Positions 53,238 through 63,598 of a DNA stretch of 64,000 bases are shown one piece after another; the first letter of the stretch is position 1, and each line of letters opens with the position of its first letter. The stretch is from Acidobacteriota bacterium (GTDB taxonomy: Bacteria; Acidobacteriota; Terriglobia; Bryobacterales; Bryobacteraceae). A model generated the notes under the pieces. The model was not told where the DNA came from, searched no databases, and saw nothing but the letters and a program-made list of their open reading frames with translations. The stretch covers positions 148,439-212,438 of the forward strand of contig JACPNQ010000026.1 of assembly GCA_016185425.1 (NCBI GenBank), in the 5' to 3' direction. The translations under genes and the position numbers were made by a program.

Positions 53238-54790
53238 GCGCTTGTCTCATCCTGGCACGGCAACGCCAGGCAAAATGCCGAGCCCGTCCTCCCTGGTCCC
53301 GGCTCCACCCACAAATCGCCTCCGTGAATCCGCGCCAACTCCCGCGCAATATGCAGCCCCAACCCGGTTCCAGGCTGGTTGCCTCGCACCGGAGGCCGCC
53401 GGTAAAACTTCTCGAAAATCCGCTCCCTGTCCCGCTCAGGAATTCCTACCCCCACGTCAATGATTCGAACCACCACTCGCCCATCCCAACTCTTCACTGC
53501 AACGCTCACCGGGCTCGCCGCCTCCGAGTATTTCAACGCATTGTCCAGCAGTTGCCGCAGCGCCAGCACCACCAGATCGGCGTCCACGAATACAAGCGGC
53601 AAGCGGTCCTCTCCCCCGGCAACGCGAATCCTCTCCTCCCCGCGCCCGGCAAAGCTGGCAACCGCCGCGCGCACCAGGCTGCCGGCATTGACCGCCGCCC
53701 GCCGCAGCGTAACCTTTCCCGCGTCGATCTCGGCCATCTTCACCGCCTCGGTGACCAACTGGCTTAACCGGTCGGCCTCTTCCTCGACAATCGAAACCAA
53801 CTCTTGCTGATCCGCGGCCAGCTCTTTGCCCACGACCCCCAGCCCAGTCACCGCCGCCTTGATCGACGTAAGCGGCGTCTTGAATTCGTGCGCAATCGCA
53901 TCGAGCAGCGTCGATTTAAACTCCTCGCTCTGACGGGCAATTTCGGCCTTGTTTGCGGCCTCCTCCGTCCTCACCCGTTCCAGTGCAATCGCCACCAGGT
54001 TCAGAACGGATTGCACCGCCCCGTCGGACTGCCGCAGTCCCACGGCCGCCAGCGCGCCGATCGCGCTTCCCCCGAGCGCAATCGGCCACACATCGAGATC
54101 CTCTTCCGCGAATCGCCGATGTACTCCCAACCGCACGACGTCTTCCATCCTCTCCTCGGCATCCGCCAAATCGACGCTTCCCCCACGAAACAAGGAGTTC
54201 GACTTGGCATCCAGAATGGTCACCGACGGCGAGTCGAAAATCTGCGCAATACTCTGCGCCGCCTGCGGGCCAATCGGCCGTCCGGCATCGGTCAACAGAA
54301 TCGCCCGCGACAGCGAGTACAACTGTTCCGTCTCCCGCTGCCGTCGCCGGGCCTCGGCGGCCTCCCGTTGCGCCCGGTCGGACAAATGACTCGCCACCAG
54401 TGCCGTCACCAGGAACGCCGACAGAGCGACCCAGTTATCCGGATCGGCGATAGTCAGGTACCCGACGGGCGGAAGAAAGAAAAAGTTGTAGGCGATCATC
54501 GCCACAACCGAGAGCCCCGCCGAAGCTCGAAACCCCGAAGCCGTCGCCACACCCAGCACAACAATCAAAAACAGAAACCCCGCGGTCGACGCATTGATTA
54601 CCGGATAGCGCATCGAGATCCCAATAAGAACGGCAAGGACCCCCACTCCCCCGGCAAACCCGATCCATCCCGAAAAATAACCCGTGCCAGGCACCAATCC
54701 AATCTTACGCTGGAGCGCCCAGCTCGCCACTCCTCTCTCTCGGCATCGGCGTGGTTCCTGTCGAGAGTACCTCCGGGTCCTGTCCGGCAC
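53234..54790 (-). CDS. KdpD-type membrane sensor histidine kinase lacking the N-terminal KdpD domain
   Basis: 518 residues. A DUF4118 membrane unit with four helices (about 40-135: VGVLAVLIGISMRYPVINAS, STAGFLFLIVVLGVATASGF), a GAF domain (about 155-270), HisKA with His301 in DAIAHEFKTPLTS, and HATPase_c (LLDNALKYSEAASP, GTGLGLHIARELARIHGG). This equals residues from about 400 onward of E. coli KdpD; the cytoplasmic P-loop/Usp half is encoded separately at the other end of the locus. The start is a GTG at 54790. First gene of the kdp cluster. Confidence 0.93.
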   Translation of the reverse strand: MPDRTRRYSRQEPRRCRERGVASWALQRKIGLVPGTGYFSGWIGFAGGVGVLAVLIGISMRYPVINASTAGFLFLIVVLGVATASGFRASAGLSVVAMIAYNFFFLPPVGYLTIADPDNWVALSAFLVTALVASHLSDRAQREAAEARRRQRETEQLYSLSRAILLTDAGRPIGPQAAQSIAQIFDSPSVTILDAKSNSLFRGGSVDLADAEERMEDVVRLGVHRRFAEEDLDVWPIALGGSAIGALAAVGLRQSDGAVQSVLNLVAIALERVRTEEAANKAEIARQSEEFKSTLLDAIAHEFKTPLTSIKAAVTGLGVVGKELAADQQELVSIVEEEADRLSQLVTEAVKMAEIDAGKVTLRRAAVNAGSLVRAAVASFAGRGEERIRVAGGEDRLPLVFVDADLVVLALRQLLDNALKYSEAASPVSVAVKSWDGRVVVRIIDVGVGIPERDRERIFEKFYRRPPVRGNQPGTGLGLHIARELARIHGGDLWVEPGPGRTGSAFCLALPCQDETSA

Positions 54791-55118
54791 CGGAAATCAC
54801 CTATTAACTGTCGGTAAAGTACCGTCTGTTGACTGCATTCTAGGTTAATTTACTTATTTGTGGATTTCTACTTATGTGGCATCCTGGATGCAGGTTTTGT
54901 CCGCGAACATGCCTTGCACTTTCAGCCCGTGTGATGGCAGGCAATACTCTTAACAATCCACCGTCCTTGCTTCTCCCCCTCGTGTGAGAGCCAAGACACC
55001 GGACTCATCCGGCAAGGAGTTGGGCATCTACGATCCCATTCGTGGTGCCGTGAGTCCGGCGGTCTGACGTTTTCTCAAATCGCGATTTTGCGATATGCAC
55101 GTGGAGGAACGTGAAACA
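54791..55118. other. intergenic region between kdpD-type kinase and HicB-like gene with alternative hairpins
   Basis: Divergent promoter region. CCGGACTCA (54999-55007) can pair with TGAGTCCGG (55051-55059) across 43 bases, but its first five bases also form a local hairpin CCGGA-CTCA-TCCGG (54999-55012). Short open frames on the minus strand around 54870-55030 were not convincing. No homology recognised. Confidence 0.4.
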
Positions 55119-55571
55119 ATGTGGAAGCTGCGCGCTGTTTCGAATTATGAAGAGGGGTATTACGCCGGTGTTCGATTCCCGGATGTCCCAGGTGTGATTG
55201 CGTTTGGAAGAGATTGCTCCTCGGCGACAGAGCTTGGGATCCGGTCGGCGGCCTTCGCGCTAGGCCGGCTGATCGATCAGCGCCGTGACCTGCCATTGGC
55301 AATACATGGCGGCGGAAACATCCGCCTTGTTGAGATTCCGCCGCGGTTCGCGGCCAAGTTAGTATTGCGTCGCGCGATGGCCGAGAAGGGTTGGACGACG
55401 GAGATCCTGGCCAAGGAACTAAAGGTCAGTGTCCTTGAGGCAGGCTCAATTCTTGATCTGGATGGGCCGGATTCCACAGGGCTCATCCGCAAAGCCTTCG
55501 CAAAAATGAGGCGCACAGTGGAACTCTGCGCTACGGGACGGTCGGCAAGCGCACCGAGTCCGGCCTACTAA
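55119..55571 (+). CDS. HicB-like antitoxin-fold protein with C-terminal helix-turn-helix, orphan
   Basis: 150 residues. The first half has a HicB-type pattern: NYEEGYYAGVRFPDVPGVIA, FGRDCSSATELGIRSAAFAL. The second half (LRRAMAEKGWTTEILAKELK and VSVLEAGSILDLDG) looks like an HTH that would bind DNA. No HicA toxin is seen next to it on either side, so it stands alone. The ATG at 55119 is chosen; the in-frame ATG at 55095 has no ribosome site. GGAGG lies 11-13 bases upstream, rather far. Confidence 0.65.
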   Translation: MWKLRAVSNYEEGYYAGVRFPDVPGVIAFGRDCSSATELGIRSAAFALGRLIDQRRDLPLAIHGGGNIRLVEIPPRFAAKLVLRRAMAEKGWTTEILAKELKVSVLEAGSILDLDGPDSTGLIRKAFAKMRRTVELCATGRSASAPSPAY

Positions 55572-55904
55572 GGGACTTTCGTGCGATTGGAAAATGACGC
55601 GGCTGCCCTTTCGGCGCAGCGAAACGGGAGTTGGACTAGGTTCAGCGCCGCGCCAATGCCGGCGAGACAACACGGCCACGCCATGCATGTCGAAATCCCT
55701 GACCATCTTGCTGCTGCTCGTAAAGCGATTGCGGCAGCGCACGGCCTTCGGTGATCGAGCCTTCCCGCCAAAATCCATACCGATGGGAATGCCGTCTTCG
55801 CTGATCCCGGGCGCGCCTTCAGCAGAGGCCTCGCGCGCACACACCAGAGTAAGACTGTGTCCCCCACTATAACCTCGCCGGGAACCGTAGCCGAAGGGTC
55901 GCCA
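55572..55904. other. no supported gene
   Basis: Frames are open on both strands, including one on the minus strand with WRGAEPSPTPVSLRRKGSRV, but none has a recognised motif, start context or family. Possibly degraded sequence. Confidence 0.35.
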
Positions 55905-58900
55905 TCAGTTGTCGGCTATCGCCCGCCCGGCGGCAACACACGCAAGGAGTTTACATAACTGGTCTGTGGAGATCGGTTTCGAAATATAGCCGTCCATGCC
56001 GGAAGCGAGGCAGATCGCCTTGTCCTCCTTCATGGCGTGCGCGGTCATCGCGTAGATCGGTATCGCATCCTTGCAGCTTCGAAGCTCAATCTCTCGTATT
56101 TTTCTTGTCGCTTCAAGTCCGTCGATCTCGGGCATCTGGACATCCATCAGAACAACGTCAAAGCGTCCTTCTGCATACTGCTCAATAGCCTCTCGCCCGT
56201 TCTTCGCCAACGCGACCAGGTGGCCTTCCTTCTCGATGATTCGAGTGGTCAACTTTTGATTGACGCTATTGTCCTCGGCGACAAGAACCCGAAGCCTTCG
56301 CGCGGGAGCGGCGATACGCTCCTGCTTCGAGAGCGGCCCCTCTTTGAATTCGTTCCTTTCAATGCGATTCGAAGACAACAATTTTCCAATCGCCTGCAGT
56401 AACTCCGCCTCCTTGACGGGTTTTGACAGACAGTCGTCGATTCCAGCCGAGCGGTACAAGGAGGGGTCCAAAACTTCGGCAGCCGAAGTAAGCATCAGGA
56501 TCGGAATCTTGGTCAGCCCGGTTCGCTTCCTGATTTCGCGGGCGACGGTAAATCCGTCCATTCCAGGCATCTGGAAATCGAGGATGACGATGTTCGTCAA
56601 TCCACTCGTATATGCGTCGTTGTCGAGGATACTGAGCGCCGTCATGCCATCGGGCACCGCCCTTGGAAACATGTTCCAGGCACTAAGCGTTTGAGCAAGA
56701 ATTTGACGGTTGACGTGGTTGTCGTCAACGATCAATGGCCGTTTCCCTTGGAGTACACCCAAATCGACAGCTTCCTGCGTGCAGGTTTCGTCACTCGGCT
56801 CGAATTTAGCAAGGAAGTGGAAGACGCTTCCCGGGCCGCCATCGTCCCGGTCGGGATCTATCCATGGACTTTCCACCCAGATTCGTCCTCGCATGAGCTG
56901 CGCGAGCTTGGAAGAAATGCTCAATCCGAGACCCGTGCCTCCGTAGCGCCGGACGGTCGAGCCATCGGCTTGTTCGAAGGCGCCAAAGATCCGTTCCCGT
57001 TTGTCGATCGGAATACCGATTCCAGTGTCGGCGACCAGGAAGTGGAGAGCACTCGGGCAGGCGGCATCGGGGTCCAACTGGACGCGAACCAGTACGGTTC
57101 CGCGCTCAGTAAACTTGATGGCATTGCCAACCAGATTCATCAGCACTTGCCGCACCCGCCCGGCATCGCCTCGCAGGAATTGAGGCACTTCGGGCCGCAC
57201 ATCCATGACCAATTCGATCTGTTTCTCATGAGCGCGAACGGTTAGCAGCCGGAGGCAATCGTTCGTCGTGTCGCGCACATTGAAGTCCGAGGAAAACAGC
57301 AGGAGCTTCCCCGCCTCCACCTTTGAGAAATCGAGGATGTCGTTGAGAATTGTCATTAGGGCATCGGCCGAGTCGCGAACGGTCTGCAGGTATTCTCCCT
57401 GTTCCTCGGGTGAGTTTGTTCGCATTGCCAGTTCCGTCATGCCGATGATTCCATTCATTGGCGTACGGATTTCATGGCTCATGTTCGCCAAAAACTCGCT
57501 CTTTGACCGGCTCGCGCATTCGGCGGTAAGTTTAGCCCGTCGCAACGCGCGGTAATTCCAGGCAACGAGCCCAATCAGAAATGAGATCACCGTGGCACAG
57601 ATAGCGGCCCAGACGATGAACAGGCGCTGCCGGTACCAGGGCAGCAGAACCTGCAGTTCATAGAAGGCGCCCTTGTCATCGAGATTACCGTTGCGGTCCA
57701 ACGCGCGGACGGCGAATCGATGCCTCCCGGATGCCAAACCCTCAAACCGTAGGACGCGCGACGATTGAAAGGCGCTCCAGGGGCCGCCGTCCATTTGGTG
57801 AGAAAAAAGCAGACGGGCTGAGTCGGTCTGCTTCCATTTGTCAATGCCTTGAAAGACGAGGGTTGCGTTGCCTGCCGGAGAAATCTCGGCGCGATTGATA
57901 TCGGCGGGGATGTTGGTTCGTGGCGAACTTTGGTCCACGCTGGGGTTAAGCAGAGAGATGCCTTGCTCGGTGCCTGCCCATATCCTCCCGCTGCTGTCCT
58001 CAAAGATCGTATAGGCAACGCGAGAGGGCAGACCGTCTTGCGACTCGTTGACAACCCAGCGCCCTTCATGCATTCGATGCACGCCATCCGTCGCGGCCAC
58101 CCAGAGGGCGCCATCTCGCGCGCGGACGATCTGCCTGGCACGGTCTAAGTTTGCATTCAGCATTGTCCAGCTCTTGCCATTCCACTCGACAAGGGCGTTC
58201 CGTGTGCCCAGCAGCATCCGGCCAGGCTCCGCCTCGATCATCTTGAAGGCCCCTTGCGAAGCAAGGCTCGCCGGCAGCGGCACCGGCTCTAATCGCCCGT
58301 TCCGCCATATGCCCGCCACCATGGCGCCGCCTATCCAGAACGCGCCATCGGAAGCGCGAACGAGAGTACGGATGTCCTCGTCGATGGTTTGGGAACCCAT
58401 GTTGACCGCTTCGGTAAACTGTTCTCCATCGAACGTTTCCAAAAACCACTGTTCCCGCTTCGAGTCGGTGGTCAGCACGTAGTAGACGCCATCGGCGCCG
58501 CGCTGGGCAGTCCGGACCAAGCGGCCGGATGGATGTGCCGCCAGAGAAAATCGGCCCCGCGCGACATCCAGCAGTACCATGCGCCCGCTGGCATCCGGAA
58601 ATGCCACCCTGCCCCGGCCGCACATCAGGACGCCCGTGTGGAGGACCTGGGGTTTTGCATCCATGGGCAGGCTGTATCGCCTCCATGCGCCGTCATCGAA
58701 TGCAAGAAGCGAATCTTCGTGGAGGAACCAGATTCGCCGGCGATTGTCTTCCACGACGCTAAAGGCGGCCTCGTCGGACTCACTGCCGGGAGGGGTACTC
58801 CACGGCGTCGGCGAATAGCGCGCCAGGCCCTGCGCGGTCGCTATCCAGAACACGGAATCGGATTCTCGAACGATTTCGAACAACACGCCGCCCAGCGCGG

Positions 58901-59741
58901 CTTGACGCTCCAGCCGGATCCAGGTGTCTTTGTCCTTTCGATAAACCCAGTTGCCCTCGGCCCTCCATAGAGTATTTCCCGTCCGCCATCCCTTGATTGC
59001 GTTGCGCCCGCCACGGTAAAGGATGCGCCAGGTCCCGCCGGCATACTCACCTAGAACGGCACGATCTGAACCGGACTCCCTTGCGGCAAAAAGAACAGCT
59101 CCTTTGGCGTCGAGCCATAAGTCGTCCAATTGATGGACTCCGGGCGAAGCGGCGGGAATCTTATCGAACGCACCTCTCAGATTCCGCAGCCGGACGAGCC
59201 CCCGGTCCGCTGCGACCCAAACGCCATCTTTGCCTACGAGGATGGAGCGGAATGGACCCAGTTGAACGCTGGCGCTGTCGAGCAGTACTCGCGTTCGACG
59301 AGTGCCCGCTTCGTGCACGTAGAGCGCCCTCTCACCCAGAAGTAGCAGGGCGCCGCCGGGATGGAAGGCAATCCGGCCGCGGCCGGAGACTTTCTCTTCA
59401 TCGAAGCCGGGTATCTCGTTACGTGTCCAGGAATCGTTCCTAAGGCAAAACACCCCGCGTGGATTGAGCGCCCAGGCGCTGCCATCGGGAGCGATCGCGA
59501 CTTTAGAGTTTCGTCCGGGACTCGAGAGCTTTTGAACGCCAAATCCATCCACGACCGTCAGATTGGCGACCGCTCCATGGACAAGCCAAACACGCCCACG
59601 AGCGTCCCAGGTACCAGAGTAGCTGTACGATTCCGCCAATCCATCGGCGGCGTCCCAAAATCGCCACTCATGCCAGTCGCTGGCCGGGCAGCAAATCGCA
59701 CACAGCGGTACGACAACGAGCCGAAGAATGGCTAACGCCAT
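55905..59741 (-). CDS. hybrid sensor histidine kinase with two-component propeller and two receivers
   Basis: About 1278 residues from the ATG at 59741 (reading open to 59834). Signal segment ([18 protein letters not shown]), then a periplasmic Reg_prop-type propeller (about 640 residues, repeats like [15 protein letters not shown] and [12 protein letters not shown]) and a Y_Y_Y-type domain. A transmembrane helix ([20 protein letters not shown]) precedes HisKA (His in [13 protein letters not shown]) and the HATPase ([12 protein letters not shown]). Two receivers follow, phosphorylated at Asp in VILDFQMPG and [11 protein letters not shown]. This is the BT4673-type one-component two-component system that in Bacteroidetes senses polysaccharides. 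No HTH output domain is attached. The ligand is unknown. Confidence 0.92.
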   Translation of the reverse strand: MALAILRLVVVPLCAICCPASDWHEWRFWDAADGLAESYSYSGTWDARGRVWLVHGAVANLTVVDGFGVQKLSSPGRNSKVAIAPDGSAWALNPRGVFCLRNDSWTRNEIPGFDEEKVSGRGRIAFHPGGALLLLGERALYVHEAGTRRTRVLLDSASVQLGPFRSILVGKDGVWVAADRGLVRLRNLRGAFDKIPAASPGVHQLDDLWLDAKGAVLFAARESGSDRAVLGEYAGGTWRILYRGGRNAIKGWRTGNTLWRAEGNWVYRKDKDTWIRLERQAALGGVLFEIVRESDSVFWIATAQGLARYSPTPWSTPPGSESDEAAFSVVEDNRRRIWFLHEDSLLAFDDGAWRRYSLPMDAKPQVLHTGVLMCGRGRVAFPDASGRMVLLDVARGRFSLAAHPSGRLVRTAQRGADGVYYVLTTDSKREQWFLETFDGEQFTEAVNMGSQTIDEDIRTLVRASDGAFWIGGAMVAGIWRNGRLEPVPLPASLASQGAFKMIEAEPGRMLLGTRNALVEWNGKSWTMLNANLDRARQIVRARDGALWVAATDGVHRMHEGRWVVNESQDGLPSRVAYTIFEDSSGRIWAGTEQGISLLNPSVDQSSPRTNIPADINRAEISPAGNATLVFQGIDKWKQTDSARLLFSHQMDGGPWSAFQSSRVLRFEGLASGRHRFAVRALDRNGNLDDKGAFYELQVLLPWYRQRLFIVWAAICATVISFLIGLVAWNYRALRRAKLTAECASRSKSEFLANMSHEIRTPMNGIIGMTELAMRTNSPEEQGEYLQTVRDSADALMTILNDILDFSKVEAGKLLLFSSDFNVRDTTNDCLRLLTVRAHEKQIELVMDVRPEVPQFLRGDAGRVRQVLMNLVGNAIKFTERGTVLVRVQLDPDAACPSALHFLVADTGIGIPIDKRERIFGAFEQADGSTVRRYGGTGLGLSISSKLAQLMRGRIWVESPWIDPDRDDGGPGSVFHFLAKFEPSDETCTQEAVDLGVLQGKRPLIVDDNHVNRQILAQTLSAWNMFPRAVPDGMTALSILDNDAYTSGLTNIVILDFQMPGMDGFTVAREIRKRTGLTKIPILMLTSAAEVLDPSLYRSAGIDDCLSKPVKEAELLQAIGKLLSSNRIERNEFKEGPLSKQERIAAPARRLRVLVAEDNSVNQKLTTRIIEKEGHLVALAKNGREAIEQYAEGRFDVVLMDVQMPEIDGLEATRKIREIELRSCKDAIPIYAMTAHAMKEDKAICLASGMDGYISKPISTDQLCKLLACVAAGRAIADN

Positions 59742-59978
59742 TTGCCGGCCGGAACACCAGAACCGCGGAAATTGTAACGCCGCCCTACGTTTGTCACACA
59801 TGGTAAAACAGAAACTCAGTCTGTCTTTCGGCAAATATTCCGGAAATCTTCATCTGGTATAGGCGCCTCCCAGGAGCACGTCTTCTCGAACGAGGAAATG
59901 TAAGCGTCTTTTTTTCAGTTGCATAGGCAATCTCCAAGTACGCGGGTCGAGCGGCCGATTAAGATGAAATAATTTGCT

Positions 59979-60844
59979 TTAGTTTCCTTCGTAGGGAAGG
60001 ACCGTGGTGATAGGCAGCCCGCGAAGCGTAAGCGGCTGCGCCTCTTCCAGGAATTGCAGCGCCTTGCGGTAATCGCCGAGATCGTTGTAGACGGCGCCAA
60101 GCGTGCTGAGAGTTAAGGCCAGGAGGCGTGGATCGCCGGTTGTGCGGCGGATCGGCAGGGCGGAGAGGAGTGCCTCGCGCGCCTTCGGCAATTGTTGGAG
60201 GGTCAGGTACGCTGCGCCAAGCTGGTGCTGGACGAAGCCTTCCCGCCGTTGTTGCCTATCGCCTGCCACATCGGCAAGGCATCCCGATACAAAGCCACGG
60301 CCTGCTGCAGGGACGCTGCGGTGCCGGCGCGGCGCTCCAATAAATCAGTCGCCTGGGACGTCGCCAGGAACGCGGAGAACCGCGTCCGGTCCTCGGGGAG
60401 TGGCACGCGAAGGTTGCGAAGCTCCAGATCGTAGCTCCCCGTCGCGGGCTGCTTGTCCAGAAGGCGAATCGTCACCTGGTAATCGCCCGCGCTCCCGGCA
60501 ATCCAGAAAATCTCTTTCACTCCCTTCGCCGAAGCCTGAGAATTCTCCACGAGCGTCTTGCCGTCCGGTCCCTGTAAGGCGATTGACAGATCCGCGCCAC
60601 GCTGCGCCTCCGTCACCCATAGCTAGTGATCGCGTTCGAGGAGGACTGCGTAGGAGTGGATCTCGCCGGTTCGGATCTGGCGGGCGATGGGCTTGGCCAA
60701 TCCGATCCGGGAAACCGCGGAGTCCTGCGCCATTCCAATGGCAATAACGGCCAGCGGCGGAACGATGCGGCGGATCCAAGCCGGCACTCCGTCACCCGGG
60801 GCTATCGGCCGCTCAGCCTCTTTCCCTTTCCATGGGGAAGTCAC
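59979..60844 (-). pseudogene. TPR (CHAT-type) protein N-terminal part, broken
   Basis: The pieces read in order: a signal-like start (VPPLAVIAIGMAQDS), ETGEIHSYAVLLERDH-like, then in-frame stop TAG at 60623-60625, then LWVTEAQRGADLSIALQGPD, YRDALPMWQAIG, and after a frame change DRQQRREGFVQHQLGAAYLT and DYRKALQFLEEAQPL. These are a beta-sandwich domain and TPR repeats as in long TPR/CHAT proteins. The frame change is best explained by loss of 7 bases between GCGATAG repeats. The sequence ends at 59979 after about 290 codons, so the C-terminal half is lacking as well. Confidence 0.7.
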
Positions 60845-61025
60845 TCTACATCATCATCCCCCAACGAGCGGGCCATGCCTCGTCCCAGTGCCGCGAAAAT
60901 TTCATTGATACAAAATCGCCGCCCGGATCACTCTTTCAAGCGAGAGCAGATGGACCGGAGGCATCGAAGCACCGGGTCTCCTGGTATCTCCTGTTCGATT
61001 ACATATACGGAAAAAGGGGCTACTT

Positions 61026-61751
61026 ATGAAGCGTGTCATCACTGTTTTGATTCCACTCGTACTCCTGGCGGGCGCCGGCTTGATTCGTCTGGCTGGTGAA
61101 GTTGACCCGCCAACCCAGCCTGTCGCGCCGGTAGGAATTATTGCCGGCCAGGCCGTTGGACGGGTAAATCTGGACGCAAACTTAAATACGGAAGTCCTAA
61201 TGTACTTTCCAGCCATTGAGGGAATCGGCACCCATCTTTTTAACACCACTTACTCCGACGAATCGGAGAGTGTACGGAACGCCTTTTTTACGGCGCGCTC
61301 CAACAAGTTCAGCGGCTCTGCCCTGGTGAACTCCTCCGTAGGCATTCTGCTGCTGGCGAAGAATAGCGAACGGATCGTGATGAACGTCTACTTTAACCCG
61401 AATCCCGATCGGGATTTCAGTAAGCCGGAGACCTTCTCCGATGGACAGCTTGTGGGTGTTTACCCAGTAAGCGCGGGCAGCACGACCCTCGTCGGCGGCG
61501 CGAATGCCAGTTTTGCGTATTCGGCGCAACTCGAATCCAGCGGCGATTTCGTGTTTCGCGGCCAGACTTACAATGGACAAAATCTCCTCCCTGCGTTTAG
61601 TGTTTTCCTCAATGGCGCGGCGCCGTCTTCTCTCACCGCTCTTACAAGCCAGTCGGGCTTCACCATACCGATGGCGGGCGTGATGATCATGGCCGACAAA
61701 ACCCGTCAGGGAAAAGTCGGTGGGAGCAATTCCGCGTACGTTGCAAGATAA
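61026..61751 (+). CDS. secreted protein, function unknown
   Basis: 241 residues. Signal peptide (MKRVITVLIPLVLLAGAGLI), then a beta-rich body: AVGRVNLDANLNTEVLMYFP, VRNAFFTARSNKFSGSALVN, ILLLAKNSERIVMNVYFNPN and ASFAYSAQLESSGDFVFRGQ. No family recognised; possibly an extracellular all-beta protein. Codon use and a single clean frame support it. A weak purine-rich stretch precedes the ATG. Confidence 0.75.
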   Translation: MKRVITVLIPLVLLAGAGLIRLAGEVDPPTQPVAPVGIIAGQAVGRVNLDANLNTEVLMYFPAIEGIGTHLFNTTYSDESESVRNAFFTARSNKFSGSALVNSSVGILLLAKNSERIVMNVYFNPNPDRDFSKPETFSDGQLVGVYPVSAGSTTLVGGANASFAYSAQLESSGDFVFRGQTYNGQNLLPAFSVFLNGAAPSSLTALTSQSGFTIPMAGVMIMADKTRQGKVGGSNSAYVAR

Positions 61752-62120
61752 ACCAGGTTCCTCCGGACGGGCACCGCACCGTGGCCGTGGTGAACCGCAG
61801 CGCTTCGGATAATCTGATTCCTGGAGCGCCACGCAAGCCCAATGCCGGCGGTAGCTCGAATGAGAACTTGTAGCCAATCATGCAACGATCGGACGGGGGC
61901 TGGAATTTCTTTCGCTGCTTGGTGGCTGGCTTATTTTTCGGCCCACGCCGGTTGGGATTCTTGATGGGTGCGCGCAGACAGTGGAACCAGTCGAGGTCCC
62001 TGCCAGGTGCTCGAACCGAGGCAACGGATTTGTTCGCAGTAGCATCCGGGCGGCATCGTCCACCTCCATCCGGACCGGGTGCCCAGAAAGAGTCCTCCTT
62101 GAACCGATTCGACGTAAAGG
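61752..62120. other. no supported gene
   Basis: Two overlapping minus-strand frames (for example one with RSGWRWTMPPG) and one plus-strand frame are open, without recognisable domain or start signals. Nothing else was seen. Confidence 0.35.
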
Positions 62121-62774
62121 CTACGGTATTCTGGCCCAACTTTCCAGAGGGCCGGCGAAGCTGATCCTGTTGCCATCCGGATCGAGCACTATAAACGCAG
62201 ACGCCCCCCAAGGTTCCTTTTTCAGCGGCTGGACGAAGTCTACTCCGGCGGCTTTGAATTCTGCGAACAGGCCTTTGATATTGTCGACGTCGAGGAAGGC
62301 CGACAGCAATTGTTCCTCCTCTCGAACCCCCTCCTTAAACACCGGTTCGTGGACGAATCGGAGGTGCAGGCAAGCACCGCCGCGGCTCACCGAGCCGTAG
62401 AACGGCGGATGGCCATGGAGGAAGTCAATCGCAAAGCCGAGCTTGTCGCGGAAGAAGGCCGCCGAGGTGCGCACGTTTGTGACGAATATCACCGGCTTGG
62501 CGCCCTTGAGCTTGGGTGCGGAGAGCGCGGGTTTCGCTCGCTTCGGCGCGACGGCAAGGCCTGTCTTGAGTTCTGTCCAGCTCGCATAGCCCGCATCCAA
62601 AGCGATAATCTCTTGTGCTTCGCTGAGCGGGAACTTCAGCGCCAAAGCTTCCACGTCGGTTAGATTCCGATAACGAGGCAGGCTCCTGATCCGCCCTCCG
62701 ATGGAGTGGTTGCCCTCGCGATGCCAGCGGACCAACAACTTGGCTTGTTTCTTGAGATTGTCCAGGTTCAACAC
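62121..62774 (-). CDS. VOC family protein with N-terminal helical domain
   Basis: 217 residues. The first 80 residues are helical (LDNLKKQAKLLVRWHREGNH, VEALALKFPLSEAQEIIALD, GYASWTELKTGL), a module seen before ankyrin or VOC domains in soil bacteria. From about 92 a vicinal-oxygen-chelate domain: PVIFVTNVRTSAAFFRDKLG, FAIDFLHGHPPFYGSVSRGG, CLHLRFVHEP and FIVLDPDGNRISFAGPLE. Typical for bleomycin-resistance/glyoxalase-like binding proteins. Substrate unknown. Confidence 0.87.
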   Translation of the reverse strand: MLNLDNLKKQAKLLVRWHREGNHSIGGRIRSLPRYRNLTDVEALALKFPLSEAQEIIALDAGYASWTELKTGLAVAPKRAKPALSAPKLKGAKPVIFVTNVRTSAAFFRDKLGFAIDFLHGHPPFYGSVSRGGACLHLRFVHEPVFKEGVREEEQLLSAFLDVDNIKGLFAEFKAAGVDFVQPLKKEPWGASAFIVLDPDGNRISFAGPLESWARIP

Positions 62775-62856
62775 GCGCGCCTCCAGTAAAATTGCTGTAG
62801 GCGGGCTTTGCCCTTTCGGCGATGAGAACGCCGTTGCGCCCTACGTATACCCCCCA

Positions 62857-63420
62857 ATGATTAGATCTCACGCAGCGGATGTCAAGGTGTCGGCATCGGG
62901 GAGACAGATCGCTCGCGCCGTATCTGGTCGTAGCCCCGATTCATTGGCAGTTATCAAAGCATCGTGCGATCCTCCTATCGTGGTCACTGAGTTCGACTTT
63001 CGCCTTCACGCTGACCGAAGCGAGTGCGTCGGGACACAATACTTCGAACTGCTTCCCGGCCCGTATCGCGGCAAGCACTGGGTCCCCGGGGCAAGGTTCA
63101 TTGACGAGTACACCTTCAGTCTGTTCGAGGGGATCTTCGAGCGCCACCTGGCCGACTACGACCACTTCGCGTTTGTCGATGTTCTCCTGCCGCAGTGGCA
63201 GCCTATCCTCACCGATCTCTCAGATTTGCAGGCATGTTTGCTTCGGGTCGACGGGAGTCAAGTTGATCTGCCATTCGGTAGAGCCTTGCACGTTAAAGGC
63301 GCCTTCGAAATGGATATCGCAAACAATCAGCGAGGCCTCGCTTGGCTAACAGCGGAACTGCGCCACTGGCTGTCTGAGACATTGACGATGCATGACTGCA
63401 TCAGTGTGCTCGGCCTCTAG
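62857..63420 (+). CDS. hypothetical protein
   Basis: 187 residues from the ATG at 62857, no signal peptide. Body: VVTEFDFRLHADRSECVGTQ, YRGKHWVPGARFIDEYTFSL, RHLADYDHFAFVDVLLPQWQ and NQRGLAWLTAELRHWLSETL. It has mixed strands and helices, with no motif I recognise. The in-frame ATG at 62701 lies inside the divergent VOC gene and is not used. Confidence 0.6.
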   Translation: MIRSHAADVKVSASGRQIARAVSGRSPDSLAVIKASCDPPIVVTEFDFRLHADRSECVGTQYFELLPGPYRGKHWVPGARFIDEYTFSLFEGIFERHLADYDHFAFVDVLLPQWQPILTDLSDLQACLLRVDGSQVDLPFGRALHVKGAFEMDIANNQRGLAWLTAELRHWLSETLTMHDCISVLGL

Positions 63421-63598
63421 CCCCGCCGAAGCACGTTGGGTAGGCCATCCATATCACAACGATATTTGTAGTATTTGACGGTCACAGCTTTCAAAAATAA
63501 ACCTGCCCCCCTAACCCATTCACCCGCCATCACTTAACGGGACTCCCTAAACCCCCACCCCGCGATTGCTATACACCCCCAATTCAGAATGAGAGCGA

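Noticed and set aside
54960..55030. CCGGATGAGTCCGG on the minus strand, reminiscent of a hammerhead ribozyme core
   Set aside because: The required CUGAUGA and GAAA core bases are missing; GGATGAG does not fit.
55446..55867. Minus-strand frames with SRRHWRGAEPSPTPVSLRRK-like sequence
   Set aside because: No recognised family, start or ribosome site; overlaps the end of the HicB-like gene. Could be debris but not supported.
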